Part shown: in pieces, positions 8,302-19,000 of the stretch | How the letters are laid out: each line of letters starts with the position of its first letter | Position numbering within the stretch: the stretch's first letter is position 1 | Source of the DNA: Fibrella rubiginis | GTDB taxonomy: Bacteria > Bacteroidota > Bacteroidia > Cytophagales > Spirosomataceae | NCBI RefSeq assembly: GCF_017353185.1 | Contig: NZ_JAFMYV010000017.1 | Span: forward strand, 1 to 64,000 | Reading direction: 5' to 3' | Length of the DNA stretch: 64,000 bases | Program-made: the position numbers and the translations under genes | Notes under the pieces: model-generated | Told to the model about the DNA's origin: nothing | The model's input: the letters and a program-made list of their open reading frames with translations, nothing else | Databases searched by the model: none

Positions 8302-10176
8302 TTAACGACCCATATAAACCAACAAGATTGAAATGTCTGACGGGCTAACGCCACTAATGCGGGTTGCCTGCCCGATTGTTCTGGGACGCAGTTTTTTAAG
8401 CTTTTCCCGTCCTTCGAATGATAAAGCTTTCACATTATCGAAGTCAAAAATAGGAGCAATTTCCAGCGATTCCCAACGCGACAGCTTCTCAGCATTCTGT
8501 CGTTCACGGCTAAGATAGTCGTCATATTTCAGTTCGATTACTGCCTGCTCAACTGTTTCCTTCGCGTACGACTGCAGTTCATTTTCAGCTGCCGTACTCG
8601 CCATTTCCAGCAACGTTAGGGCATCTGCCGTCTCAATCTCTGGTCGTTTTAACAGACTATAAACAGTCGACTTTTCGCGTAGCGGTGCCGATTCTCGGTT
8701 CACGAGCCAATCGTTCACTTCCTCTGGACGCAATTTTGTTTCACGGAAAAGTTGCGTCAGTCGATCTATGCTTACCTGTTTTGCTTTTGTGTTCGCCCAT
8801 CGCTCATCGCTGGCAAGGCCTAGTTTGTGGCCCATTTCCGTGAGGCGTAAGTCAGCATTATCCTGGCGCAGCAGTGTTCTGAACTCAGCCCGCGAGGTAA
8901 ACATTCGATACGGCTCTTCGGTCCCTTTAGTGATCAGATCATCAATCAGTACACCAACATACCCCTCTGACCGCTTGACGGTAAAGGGTTCTTTCTCATG
9001 CACATTCTGATGCGCATTAATGCCTGCTATAAGTCCTTGGCACGCCGCCTCTTCATATCCTGTAGTGCCGTTTATCTGCCCTGCGAAGAATAGATTAGCC
9101 ACTTTAATTGTCTCTAGCGTAGGTTTTAGCTGTGTTGGCGGAAAGAAATCATATTCCACAGCATAGCCTGGACGAAACATTTTTGCCTTTTCAAAGCCGG
9201 CAATCTTTTGCAAAGCCCGGTGTTGGACCTCTTCAGGAAGTGAAGTTGAAAATCCATTTACGTACACTTCCACTGTGTTCCACCCCTCTGGTTCAACAAA
9301 AATCTGATGCCTGTCTTTGTCGGCAAAACGGTTGATTTTGTCTTCAATGGATGGACAGTAGCGGGGGCCTAACCCCTTGATCCTACCGGTAAACATGGGT
9401 GATTTCTCAAACCCTTCTTTCAATACATTATGTACTGATTCATCCGTGTAAGTGATCCAACAAGATCGTTGCTTGGTCAAGGCAGCCGTGTCTGAGTAAG
9501 AAAATTTACCTGGATTTTCATCACCCATTTGTTCTTCCATTCGTGAAAAGTTGAGGCTCCGGCCATCTACGCGAGGTGGTGTTCCTGTCTTCATCCGGCC
9601 TGTTTCAAAGCCTAACGATACTAGCTGTTCTGTCAAGCCTGTTGCGGAACGTTCGCCAGTACGACCACCGCCAAACGTCTTCTCGCCGATAAACATCTGC
9701 CCGTTCAGGAATGTGCCGTTTGTGAGCACTACGCTCTTGCCTGAAATCGTAACCCCAAGACTAGTTTTCACACCCCGCACACGGTCGTCTTTCACAATAA
9801 TCTCTGAAACCGTATCCTGCCAAAAGTCTACGTTCATTGTGCGTTCCAACGTATCCCGCCACTCCTGCGCAAACATAACGCGGTCACTCTGACACCTAGG
9901 ACTCCACATTGCGGGGCCTTTCGACCGGTTCAGCATCCGAAACTGGATCATCGTCTTATCGCTTATGATCCCCGACTGACCACCCAAAGCGTCTATTTCA
10001 CGTACAATTTGCCCTTTTGCAACGCCACCCATTGCTGGATTGCACGACATCTGTGCAATAGTGTGCATGTTCATTGTAATTAGTAATACGCTTGAGCCCA
10101 TTGTTGCTGCTGCGGTTGCGGCTTCACAACCAGCATGGCCTGCTCCTACTACAATTACATCGTATGTACTATGCAT
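8302..10176 (-). CDS. mnmG: tRNA uridine-5-carboxymethylaminomethyl(34) synthesis enzyme MnmG (GidA)
   Basis: FAD protein that, with MnmE, installs the carboxymethylaminomethyl group on wobble U34 of tRNAs. 624 aa, full length. The FAD-binding GAGHAGCEAA lies at the N-terminus. The GidA signatures GPRYCPSIEDKI and GQINGTTGYEEAACQG are present, as is the C-terminal helical MnmE/tRNA-binding domain. It heads a leftward operon with the methyltransferase and the Ig-like lipoprotein. A parS-like palindrome lies 20 nt upstream of its ATG. Confidence 0.97.
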   Translation of the reverse strand: MHSTYDVIVVGAGHAGCEAATAAATMGSSVLLITMNMHTIAQMSCNPAMGGVAKGQIVREIDALGGQSGIISDKTMIQFRMLNRSKGPAMWSPRCQSDRVMFAQEWRDTLERTMNVDFWQDTVSEIIVKDDRVRGVKTSLGVTISGKSVVLTNGTFLNGQMFIGEKTFGGGRTGERSATGLTEQLVSLGFETGRMKTGTPPRVDGRSLNFSRMEEQMGDENPGKFSYSDTAALTKQRSCWITYTDESVHNVLKEGFEKSPMFTGRIKGLGPRYCPSIEDKINRFADKDRHQIFVEPEGWNTVEVYVNGFSTSLPEEVQHRALQKIAGFEKAKMFRPGYAVEYDFFPPTQLKPTLETIKVANLFFAGQINGTTGYEEAACQGLIAGINAHQNVHEKEPFTVKRSEGYVGVLIDDLITKGTEEPYRMFTSRAEFRTLLRQDNADLRLTEMGHKLGLASDERWANTKAKQVSIDRLTQLFRETKLRPEEVNDWLVNRESAPLREKSTVYSLLKRPEIETADALTLLEMASTAAENELQSYAKETVEQAVIELKYDDYLSRERQNAEKLSRWESLEIAPIFDFDNVKALSFEGREKLKKLRPRTIGQATRISGVSPSDISILLVYMGR

Positions 10177-10196
10177 CGGTATTTAAAATTGAAAAA

Positions 10197-10212
10197 TGTT
10201 CCACGTGGAAAC
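10197..10212. other. Candidate parS (ParB-binding) site
   Basis: TGTTCCACGTGGAAAC contains the CACGTG core and agrees with the bacterial parS consensus TGTTnCACGTGnAACA except at the last two positions. It is the only near-palindromic CACGTG of this type that I found in the window. It lies between mnmG and the DUF4175 gene, about 4.6 kb from the origin candidate, as expected for origin-proximal parS. ParB binding itself is inferred. Confidence 0.6.
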
Positions 10213-10238
10213 TTTTGATAACTCTGTGAAAATCGGCG

Positions 10239-13200
10239 CTACTTTGTCAATTTCTGTAGATACCGATTAGACTCACGCTTATAGTATAAGTTATAAGCGG
10301 GTGAAACGGTTCGTAGCACTTCTACCTGACGAGTGGTTGCCTGAGGAATTGTTGGAAGATATGTTGGCTGACTCTGTTTAAGTTGTTTGGCAGTTTCAGC
10401 CTTACGTTTGGGATCTTCTTCCTGCTGTTGAAGAGCCTTCTCCGATTCAAGCAGGCGTGTGAGAATATCTTTTTGCCGGTTGTTGACAGCTGGATTGACA
10501 CGCTTATTAACTAAATCAGTTTCCGTTTCCTCCATTTTCTTTAACAAATCGTTCACTTGATCAGCTTGTTGCTTACCAACTTCTGTACCCTTGGCTTTAT
10601 CCTGCATTTCTTTTAGCATATCGCGTAGAACAGCTTGTTCCGCTGCCAGGCGCGACAATTCTTCTGATAGCGCCCGACCTGACTGGCCGCCCTGCGACAG
10701 TTTCTGAATACGCTCATTCAATTTCTGTTGTTTGTCGCCCATGCCAGGAGACGGTTGTTCACCTTTACTTTTTCCCTTACTGTTCCCAGAACCTGGCATT
10801 GCCATAGCCTGCATGGCCGCCTGCATCTGCTTAAAAGCATCATTCAACATGAGCGACAAATTGTTGATTGTCGTCATAGCGAACTGCTGTTTAGAAGAGG
10901 CCATGTTCAGTTTACGCTCTTTTAAATAGCGTGAACTCTCGTCCATGTAGTACCGCATATTCGTTAGTTCACGCGTGACAAATGGCTGTATTTGTGGCTC
11001 ACGTGACGCTAAAGAATTTAGGCTATCCTCAATCACTTTGGCATTGTCCTGAAGCCGAATTTGCTCTTGTGAGAGCTTCACAACGCGTGGATCCTGTAGA
11101 TTCATGCTGCGGAAATCGCGCATAAGCCGTTCCTGTGAGAAAGACAATGTAATGAGGTTATCAAGCAAATTACGCAGGTCATCAAGATTCTCTGACATGC
11201 TTTTCATATCCATACCCTCCATCGATTCCTCCATCGATTTGGCCATGTTACGCATCGACTTAGACGTCTTTCTCTGTGATTCTGATGCCTTCTTTTTCTC
11301 TTTCTTGTCGAGCGAGCTTTTCGACTGTTCCATTTGTTTCTGGATCTCCTGTTGCTCTTTCTCCTGTGGGTCAGGTGCCGACATCTTTTCTTTTTCGGCC
11401 TCCTTCTGAAGTTTATCTAACAGCTCCTGCAGTTTTTTGAAGTCTTCCTCGGACTTTTTCTGTTCTTCTTTCTGTTTCTCAGTTTCGGCTTCCTCCTTCT
11501 TCGAATCTTTCTGCTCCTCCTTAGTCTTTTCCGCTAGTTCATCCTGCTTATCAGCCTGTTTTTTCAGATCGTCAATAGCGTTCTGAAATTTCTGGTTCTG
11601 CTGCATCTGCTTAAACATCTTCAACGCACGGTCAAGCTCTTTTTCCAGATTTCGCTCTTTACGATTCAACTGGTTGAGCAGTTCGGAAGCCTTTTCATCC
11701 TGCTTCTTTTCCATCATCTGCTTCAACTCATCGTACATCTTCTTCGACTCAGGATCCTGCATCTGATCAAAAAGCTTCTTCAACTGGTCCATCTTCTGCT
11801 TCAACGAATCCTGTTGTTGCTGACTCATTCGTTGCTGAGTTTCGTTCGTTTTATTGAACTGCTCCTGAAGTTTCTGAATCTCGTTCATCAATTCTTCACG
11901 CTTCTGAAGAATATCCTGCAACTGCTTTTTATCCTGGAAATCGGACGTCTTCTTGGTGCGCATGCGCTCCTCCAACGTAGAAAGCTCCTTTTTAAGCGCT
12001 TGAGCCTCTTTCAGAGCCTGATCTAACTGTTGCTCCGTTTTCTCTGCCGACTGTTCAACCTGCTTCTGTAATTGCTCCGTAGAAGGCACCGTAAACGTAA
12101 TCAAGGACGAACGGGTAGCTTTTGGACCATGTACGCCGTCATTGTCAGCTACCTGCATATAATACTCAATTTTATCGCTAGGCTTAAGTTTCAGGCTATC
12201 TAGTGACCAGTTGTAAGCGTAGTTCTGCGATATGGTAGCTGTGTTGATTGGGATAGATTTCGAGAATGATTCTTTTTTAGGTGAGTTAGCCCGCACAACT
12301 GAACCAACTAGCTTGAGCGAGGAAAAACCGTAGTCATCCGTTACCTGACCATAAAGTCCAATGAAATTATAGGTGACTGAATCCCTCGTTTCCTGCAGAC
12401 TAATCTGAGGGAAACGGTCAGGAATAACCTGTATGCTGTAAGTCAGATCAGCAGCGTTGTGCGCGTGCTGGTTGCGCAATTGCAATGAATATGTAGCTGA
12501 TTGAGTTGCGCGTGTGGAGAGACTGAACGCATTATCTTCAATAGCTTCAGCCGATAAACGTCCCCCAGGCGTGAACCGAACAGCCAGTGAATCGGTATGG
12601 TCGGCCAAAAATTTCCAATTAATGCGCGTTCCCTCCGGTACAAGCAGATTACCCACATTGGCAAGTTGTTCAGCAGGTTTGTTAAGATAAGCGGGGTACG
12701 TCAAGGCCACATCGAAGGACAAAACGGCAGGCCGGTCCAGCAGATGGAGCGTATAAAGTGTGGAGGCAAACCCCGCTGCTTCTACTTGAAAATTAACGTC
12801 TCGCTGTACATTGTCAAACGTATAGGCATAAGCGTTCGGTCCGGTTTGTTCCAGTTTAAAGCGTGTATCATTCGATACCAGATACACTGTTTGTGGAATC
12901 GCCCGGCCTTCCAGATGAAGTTGAAACGTAAAATCTTCATTCCGAAACGTCTCCAGTCGTTTCGAATCAACCACAAACTTGAAAGGAGCTTCCTCGACAA
13001 ACTGTTTGTCATACTGCACAATACGTGACGAACTGTTAGTGAAAAAGGCCGGATAAAATACTAGAACGCCCGCAATAATGGCGGCAGGCAAGGCGGCGTA
13101 CTTCACAAAACGACGGTTTTTATGCAATTGGATTGCCGACGAGAAACGGGTGATTAGCAATTGCTTTGACCGCTGTTCCAAACTAGCCTTAAGTAGTTCG

Positions 13201-13574
13201 CTGTCACTTGCCGTTAACGACCGCAATTGCAATGTATTCAGCAGCTTATCGCCGATGTTCGGAAAAAATTGCCCAATCTGACGAGCCGCTTCTTCATCTG
13301 AGATAGGCTTTCTAAGACCATACAGACCCATAGCCGGTTTGATGAGGTAGAGGTATGCTCCGGTCAAAAACAGAGCTACGAAACTAAATAACATAGCGGC
13401 CCGGACACCTGAACTAAAATGGCCGAGGTATTCCAATGTATTCAGCAACAAGTAAGCCGCCAGCAAAAGGCCTAAAAACAGCAATGAGCCTTTAATAAGC
13501 TGGTTCTGGAAATACCGTCGTTTGTACTCGTCGATTTGGCTAAGCAGATCAGCGAATGAAGAAGTGGCTTGCAT
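10239..13574 (-). CDS. DUF4175 family membrane-anchored coiled-coil protein
   Basis: 1111 aa. Two membrane helices lie at the N-terminus (about 28-48 and 58-78) and a third near 155-175. A beta-rich periplasmic region (about 180-500) follows. Then comes a long, very charged Q/K/E-rich coiled coil (about 500-800), for example EEQKKSEEDFKKLQELLDKL, and a second helical coil. This is the Bacteroidetes DUF4175 architecture; the function is not established. It starts 5 nt after the small upstream gene, so they are cotranscribed. Low-complexity Lys/Glu content makes similarity searches noisy. Confidence 0.85.
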   Translation of the reverse strand: MQATSSFADLLSQIDEYKRRYFQNQLIKGSLLFLGLLLAAYLLLNTLEYLGHFSSGVRAAMLFSFVALFLTGAYLYLIKPAMGLYGLRKPISDEEAARQIGQFFPNIGDKLLNTLQLRSLTASDSELLKASLEQRSKQLLITRFSSAIQLHKNRRFVKYAALPAAIIAGVLVFYPAFFTNSSSRIVQYDKQFVEEAPFKFVVDSKRLETFRNEDFTFQLHLEGRAIPQTVYLVSNDTRFKLEQTGPNAYAYTFDNVQRDVNFQVEAAGFASTLYTLHLLDRPAVLSFDVALTYPAYLNKPAEQLANVGNLLVPEGTRINWKFLADHTDSLAVRFTPGGRLSAEAIEDNAFSLSTRATQSATYSLQLRNQHAHNAADLTYSIQVIPDRFPQISLQETRDSVTYNFIGLYGQVTDDYGFSSLKLVGSVVRANSPKKESFSKSIPINTATISQNYAYNWSLDSLKLKPSDKIEYYMQVADNDGVHGPKATRSSLITFTVPSTEQLQKQVEQSAEKTEQQLDQALKEAQALKKELSTLEERMRTKKTSDFQDKKQLQDILQKREELMNEIQKLQEQFNKTNETQQRMSQQQQDSLKQKMDQLKKLFDQMQDPESKKMYDELKQMMEKKQDEKASELLNQLNRKERNLEKELDRALKMFKQMQQNQKFQNAIDDLKKQADKQDELAEKTKEEQKDSKKEEAETEKQKEEQKKSEEDFKKLQELLDKLQKEAEKEKMSAPDPQEKEQQEIQKQMEQSKSSLDKKEKKKASESQRKTSKSMRNMAKSMEESMEGMDMKSMSENLDDLRNLLDNLITLSFSQERLMRDFRSMNLQDPRVVKLSQEQIRLQDNAKVIEDSLNSLASREPQIQPFVTRELTNMRYYMDESSRYLKERKLNMASSKQQFAMTTINNLSLMLNDAFKQMQAAMQAMAMPGSGNSKGKSKGEQPSPGMGDKQQKLNERIQKLSQGGQSGRALSEELSRLAAEQAVLRDMLKEMQDKAKGTEVGKQQADQVNDLLKKMEETETDLVNKRVNPAVNNRQKDILTRLLESEKALQQQEEDPKRKAETAKQLKQSQPTYLPTIPQATTRQVEVLRTVSPAYNLYYKRESNRYLQKLTK

Positions 13575-13579
13575 AAGAG

Positions 13580-13930
13580 CTATTCGGTTAAAAGCGCGGC
13601 GAAATAGTTGAGTGTATGCTTTTTTAATAAATCTTCCTGAGCAAAAACGTCGCCGAAAGGCAATGGCTTCAGTAAGGTAAACAAGGGCCAGTTATCTTTG
13701 TCGACCCCTGCCCGTTCATAATAGCCTGGTTCTACCAGCACGGTGCATACACCGACATGCAACAAATCCTGCTTCTGTTCCTTAGAAAACCGCTTCGGAC
13801 CACGACCAAGCTCCTGCATCCCAATCAGGAAAAGCACCCCATTGAGGTCGGCGGGGCGCTTACCAACAAGCTCGGTAAGACGATCTAAAAGATCATCCCA
13901 GGTCTGTAACGTTGAAGAATTTTCTTGCAT
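13580..13930 (-). CDS. Small conserved protein of unknown function
   Basis: 116-aa soluble protein (LLDRLTELVGKRPADLNGVL near the start, LLHVGVCTVLVEPGYYE in the middle). It has no signal peptide or membrane segment and no domain I can name. It is the first gene of the leftward unit with the DUF4175 gene (5-nt gap), and its coding character and operon position support a real gene. Confidence 0.75.
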   Translation of the reverse strand: MQENSSTLQTWDDLLDRLTELVGKRPADLNGVLFLIGMQELGRGPKRFSKEQKQDLLHVGVCTVLVEPGYYERAGVDKDNWPLFTLLKPLPFGDVFAQEDLLKKHTLNYFAALLTE

Positions 13931-13983
13931 TAGGATACTGATTATGAATGACTAAAATTACACTATAGAAACGACCATTGCCG

Positions 13984-14685
13984 ATGATTCCGTTCATGCG
14001 TTCTGTATTCGAAAATTTCGTCTACCTGTTTTTCCCTGTTCTTTGTAGCGGTTGCTATCGTATGATGTACGATGAGGAAAAAGGATTGTGCAGTACATGC
14101 CGGATACACTTGCCAATTATCACTACAGACGAAGAACAAGAGTTACTACGCCAGAAATTCAGTGGCCGTGTACTAGTCGATTACGTCTACTCATACGCTT
14201 ATTTTACGAAGAAAAGCCGAATGCAACGGATCATACATCAGTTGAAATACCGGCATAAACCAGAACTAGGCTATCGACTCGGCTTGTGGCATGGCCAGGA
14301 ATTACTGAACGCCTCAGCGAAACCACTTTGGGCCGATCTACTAGTACCGGTTCCGATTCACCCTACACGGCGGCGGCAACGGGGCTATAATCAAAGCGAA
14401 TTAATTGCCCGGGGGTTATCTGAAGCGCTGCAATTAAACTACCGGGAAGACATAATGGAGCGTACTAAGTTTATGGCATCTCAGACGCGCAAAAACCGAT
14501 TCGATCGGTGGCGAAACGTGGCCTTGGCGTTTCGTGTGAAAGACTCCGCTGCCGTTCGTGGCAAGCATGTGGCACTGGTTGATGACGTGTTGACTACAGG
14601 GGCCACCCTAGAAGCCTGTGTGGTGGCTCTGCGCGAAGCTGGCTGCCAAACCGTAGGCATACTAACAATTGCGGCCACCCGATAA
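13984..14685 (+). CDS. comF: ComF family phosphoribosyltransferase-like protein
   Basis: About 234 aa. An N-terminal zinc ribbon (CSGC, then CSTCR) leads into a type I phosphoribosyltransferase fold whose PRPP loop reads LVDDVLTTGATLEAC. ComF proteins act in DNA uptake in competent bacteria and are widely retained elsewhere. The frame opens with a TTG at 13978; the ATG at 13984 is chosen. The gene is divergent from the operon to its left, and comM further right (28 kb) is a second competence-type gene in the window. Confidence 0.85.
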   Translation: MIPFMRSVFENFVYLFFPVLCSGCYRMMYDEEKGLCSTCRIHLPIITTDEEQELLRQKFSGRVLVDYVYSYAYFTKKSRMQRIIHQLKYRHKPELGYRLGLWHGQELLNASAKPLWADLLVPVPIHPTRRRQRGYNQSELIARGLSEALQLNYREDIMERTKFMASQTRKNRFDRWRNVALAFRVKDSAAVRGKHVALVDDVLTTGATLEACVVALREAGCQTVGILTIAATR

Positions 14686-14699
14686 GTCGAGTGGCCGCA
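14670..14699. terminator. Hairpin at the comF/gldJ convergence
   Basis: TGCGGCCAC (14670-14678) pairs with GTGGCCGCA (14691-14699). The stem overlaps the comF stop codon and lies 24 nt past the gldJ stop. There is no clear T-run on either side, so it is probably a weak bidirectional terminator. Confidence 0.45.
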
Positions 14700-14722
14700 G
14701 GGCACTATGTATGTGTGAATCT

Positions 14723-15991
14723 CTAGTGATTCCGTCCTACCCCGATCATAGCACAACGGAAGCCAATGGTAGCCGTAGCAGAATCCTGATCCAGGAACCG
14801 GCGTGTGCCCGGTGCTAGCCAGTAGGCAACGTCGCTCCACGAACCACCTTTATACACGCGAAGCTTGTCATCAATAATTGAATTGTTATTCTTCTTATCG
14901 TAGTTTTTAGCTTCGTCCAGATAACCATTCCGACGAATAGGGTTCAGGTCATTTTCAACCTGAAACGACAGCGGACGGTATACGTCATATACCCACTCGT
15001 TTACGTTGCCAGCCATGTTATAGAGGCCGAAATCGTTGGCAGGATAAGCATAAATCTGTTCGGTGATAATAGCTCCATCGTTCGACCGGCCAGCAATACC
15101 GGCGTAATCACCGCGGCCACGCTTGAAGTTCGAAAGCATCTGACCCTGTTTGCGGCCTTTCTTGGGGTTCCGCACTGAAGAACCATCCCACGGGTAGATC
15201 CGCTGATTCGATTGATTCTCGTCTACGTATTGAGTGCCAATCAAAGCTTTGGCGGCATACTCCCACTCTGCTTCTGTTGGCAGGCGATAGTCGGGCAACA
15301 CCAGGCCACTTTCCAGGCTAGGCTTAGCTGCAGCAGCAGATGGAGTTTCAGCCGCAGCAACCGTTTCGGCGGCGGCTTGCTTTGATTTTTTCTTCAGCGA
15401 GAAACCACCTTTCTTTTTACCACTCGAATTGCCTTTAGCATACAGGTCAGCGTTTACTGCGCCAGTCCGCCAAGAAGCGTAGTCGTTGGCCTGTACCCAC
15501 GATACACCCACCACCGGATAATACCGGAATGAAGGATAACGCAGGTACTGCGTCACGTAAGAGTCATTGAATGAAAGTGGGTTGGCCCACACGCTTGTAT
15601 CAGGCAGCGCGCGGGTATACACCTCCTCTGAGGAGTCGCGGCGGATGGCGTCGAGGTATTCGAGGTAGTGAATATTAGCAATCTCCGTTTCATCCATATA
15701 GAACGATTGGATAGAGACTGTCCGCTCACGGTTATCGCGCGAATTCATCACGTCTTCTTCCAAGGCACCAAGCGTAAACCGTCCTCCTTCAATAAAGACA
15801 AGGTTTGGTCCCGCTTTGGCACCAGCAAATTTCTTTACCGCAAAGCCGTCCTTTTTGTTGTAGGCGATGCCTGTAGCCGTGCTTTCTTTGCCCGGCTTTA
15901 CACTTGTTGGGTGTTTGGGCTTGCAGGCAGCCAGCGCGGCGGTGGCCAAAAGCACGTAAGCAGCGCGTTGCAGGTGATACTTCTGAATCAT
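14723..15991 (-). CDS. gldJ: Gliding motility lipoprotein GldJ-like (SUMF1 fold)
   Basis: 422 aa with a lipoprotein signal (ATAALAAC, Cys22) and a formylglycine-generating-enzyme-like fold. The stretches FYMDETEI, YLEYLDAIRRD, ALPDTSVW and YPVVGVSW match GldJ more closely than GldK as I recall them. GldJ is an outer-membrane lipoprotein needed for gliding and type IX secretion in Bacteroidetes. An Ala/Lys-rich insertion (about 185-215) is low complexity. The FGE catalytic cysteines are absent (VYKGGSWSDVAYWLAP), so the role is structural. It lies 11 nt behind mfd, likely in one transcript. Confidence 0.8.
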   Translation of the reverse strand: MIQKYHLQRAAYVLLATAALAACKPKHPTSVKPGKESTATGIAYNKKDGFAVKKFAGAKAGPNLVFIEGGRFTLGALEEDVMNSRDNRERTVSIQSFYMDETEIANIHYLEYLDAIRRDSSEEVYTRALPDTSVWANPLSFNDSYVTQYLRYPSFRYYPVVGVSWVQANDYASWRTGAVNADLYAKGNSSGKKKGGFSLKKKSKQAAAETVAAAETPSAAAAKPSLESGLVLPDYRLPTEAEWEYAAKALIGTQYVDENQSNQRIYPWDGSSVRNPKKGRKQGQMLSNFKRGRGDYAGIAGRSNDGAIITEQIYAYPANDFGLYNMAGNVNEWVYDVYRPLSFQVENDLNPIRRNGYLDEAKNYDKKNNNSIIDDKLRVYKGGSWSDVAYWLAPGTRRFLDQDSATATIGFRCAMIGVGRNH

Positions 15992-16002
15992 TTTGTGTGT
16001 AC

Positions 16003-19000
16003 TTATTCAGTTAATTCGGCTAAAATACGGTTCAACTGGTCGACGCCATTCACGTGTTCATGCGTGAAAATGAGCCTGTTCTTGACCTCTTTCAACGAAC
16101 ACAGCTTAGGGTGTTTTTTGATGTAGTCAATTACCTTGCCAAAGCGGTCAGACGTGAAGAACGAGTCAGACTGACTGTCTTTCTCGGAAGAAACGAAGGT
16201 TCCTTTCACTATCGTATTTTTCAGCGTCAGTTTTTCAAGGTGTAACTGCTCTGCTTTCCAGCGAACGGCCACCAGTTTAAACAAATTCTCGACCCCCGCC
16301 GGAATGGGCCCGAACCGATCAGAGACTTCTTTCTTAAACAGTTGAAGTTCAGTAGGGTTCTGAATACTATCTAAACGGGTGTACAAAGATAGGCGTTCGG
16401 AGATGTTGGTTACGTAACTCTCCGGAATCAGTACCTCCAAATCAGTCTCAATCACTGTGTCGGGTAGCAATGGACGAAACACATCGGGGGTATCCATGAA
16501 GAGATTCTTAAACTCAGTTTCACGAAGTTCCTGCACAGCCTCATCCAGAATCTGATGATACATTTCGTAGCCCAGATCATTGACGAAACCACTCTGTTCA
16601 GCACCTAGCAAATTGCCCGCTCCCCGAATGTCGAGGTCGCGCATGGCAATCTTGAAACCTTCGCCCAAATCGGAAAAGTCTTCCAGGGTTTGCAGCCGTT
16701 TCCGCGAGTCTGACGAGAGCACAGCCGCCGGGGGCGTGAGCAGATAGCAAAACGCCTTCTTGTTCGACCGGCCCACCCTACCCCGCATCTGATGAAGATC
16801 AGACAACCCAAAGTTGTGCGCCTGATTAATAATAATCGTGTTAGCATTGGTGATGTCCAAACCCGACTCGATGATGTTAGTCGACACCAGCACGTCGGTT
16901 TCACCTTCAATAAACCGAGTCATAACTTTCTCAAGCCGGTCACCCTCCATCTGCCCGTGAGCCACGCCAATGCGGGCATCGGGTACGAGGCGCTTGATCA
17001 TATTGCCAATAGATTCAATATCGCCAACACGGTTGTGCACAAAGAAAACCTGGCCACCCCGGCGCAATTCATAGCTCACGGCATCACGCACCACGGTGTC
17101 GCTGAAGACGTGAATCTCGGTCGTGATGGGCTGCCGGTTGGGTGGCGGAGTAGCAATTACCGACAAGTCACGTGCCCCCATGAGTGAGAAGTGTAGGGTA
17201 CGTGGTATAGGTGTGGCCGTCAGTGTGAGTACATCAACCTCTACCCGCATTTCTTTGAGCCGGTCTTTGGTCTTGACCCCAAATTTTTGTTCTTCGTCAA
17301 TAATCAGCAGGCCGAGGTCTTTGAACTTGATGTCTTTGTTTACGATCCGGTGCGTGCCAATCAAAATACCTAGCTCACCCGACGCGGCCTGCTTCAATGT
17401 CTCCTTTATCTGTGCCGCCGACTTGAACCGGTTAATGTAGCTGATCTTGACGGGGAAGTTGGCAAGTCGCTCTTTAAAGGTGTTGTAATGCTGCATAGCC
17501 AAAATCGTAGTGGGCACCAGCATAGCTACCTGCTTGTTATCTGACACTGCTTTGAACGCCGCCCGGATGGCTACCTCCGTTTTGCCAAAACCCACGTCGC
17601 CACAAACGAGCCGATCCATAGGGTGCGGCTTTTCCATATCGTTCTTAACATCGTTGGTTGCTTTGGCCTGATCGGGGGTGTCTTCATAAATAAACGATGA
17701 TTCCAATTCGGCCTGTAGAAAAGTATCGTGCGAATAGGCGTAGCCAGGCGCAGTTCGCCTTTTTGCATATAAAGCGATTAATTCACGGGCAATATCCTTG
17801 ACCTGCTTGCGCACTTTTGATTTGCGCAAGTCCCACTCCTGCGTACCCAACTTGCTCATAGTAGGTGGGCCTCCCTCCTTCCCGCTATACTTCGCGATCT
17901 TGTGAAGTGAGTGGATACTTACCAGCAGTATGTCATTATCCCGATAGATCAACCGGATTGCTTCCTGGTCGTTGCCGTTCATGTCGACCCGCTCCATACC
18001 GGCAAACCGCCCAATGCCATAATCAACGTGGGTCACGTAGTCGCCGGGTTGCAGAGTCTTAAGCTCGCGCAGGGTCAGTGCCTTCGACTTGCTGAACTTG
18101 TCGCGGACACGGTATTTAAAATAGCGGTCGAAAATCTGATGGTCGGTGAAACAGGCTACCTTCAGGGTATCGTCGGTAAAGCCCTCGCGGATGCCGACCT
18201 GCATGGTCTGAAACTTCAACAGCGGATCAATCTCATCGAAGATAGTGCGGAGCCGTTCCAACTGCTTGAATGACTCGGCTACAATGATGGTAGTGTAGCC
18301 CTTCGTGCGTAAATCGTTGAGCGCATCGGCTACTCGCTTGAACTCTTTGTTGAATGAGGGCTGCGGCTTAGACGGGTACGACAGTTTGGAATCTGTTTTG
18401 AAATAAAACTTACGGCCAAACTCAATCGTGGTTAAGGCTTTTACCTGATTCAGAAACGCCCGCCGGGTTTCAAACAGTGTTTCGGGGTTTTCTACAACCT
18501 GAATATCACCGGTACCAACCACCCGCGACAAGCTTAGCTCAGCCTGCTCAAAGCTTTTCTCTACAATCTCCAGCGCATACTCGATGTCTTTGAACCAGAG
18601 GCAAGTGTCTTTGGGTAAAAAATCCAGAAACGATTCACGGACTTCCTGGGTCAGGCGGGTCTGTACGTTAGGAATGATGCTGATTTGCTCTAACCGGTCG
18701 CGGTCCGGCGTTCCGGTGGAGAGTTGCGTTTCGGGATTGAAGTGCCTAAGGCTCTCTACTTCGTCACCGAAAAGTTCGATACGATACGGAAACTCGGAGG
18801 CAAACGAAAAAACGTCGATGATGCCCCCCCGCACCGAAAACTGCCCCGCCTCGTAGACGAAATCCGTCTTTTCAAAGTCATACGTTTGCAACATGTCCGA
18901 CACAAAGCTTGTATCGAGCTTGTCGCCTACCCGTACAGCCATTGTGTTCTCACGCAGAGACCGTTTGTTAATTACCTTTTCCGATAAAGCTTCTGGATAA

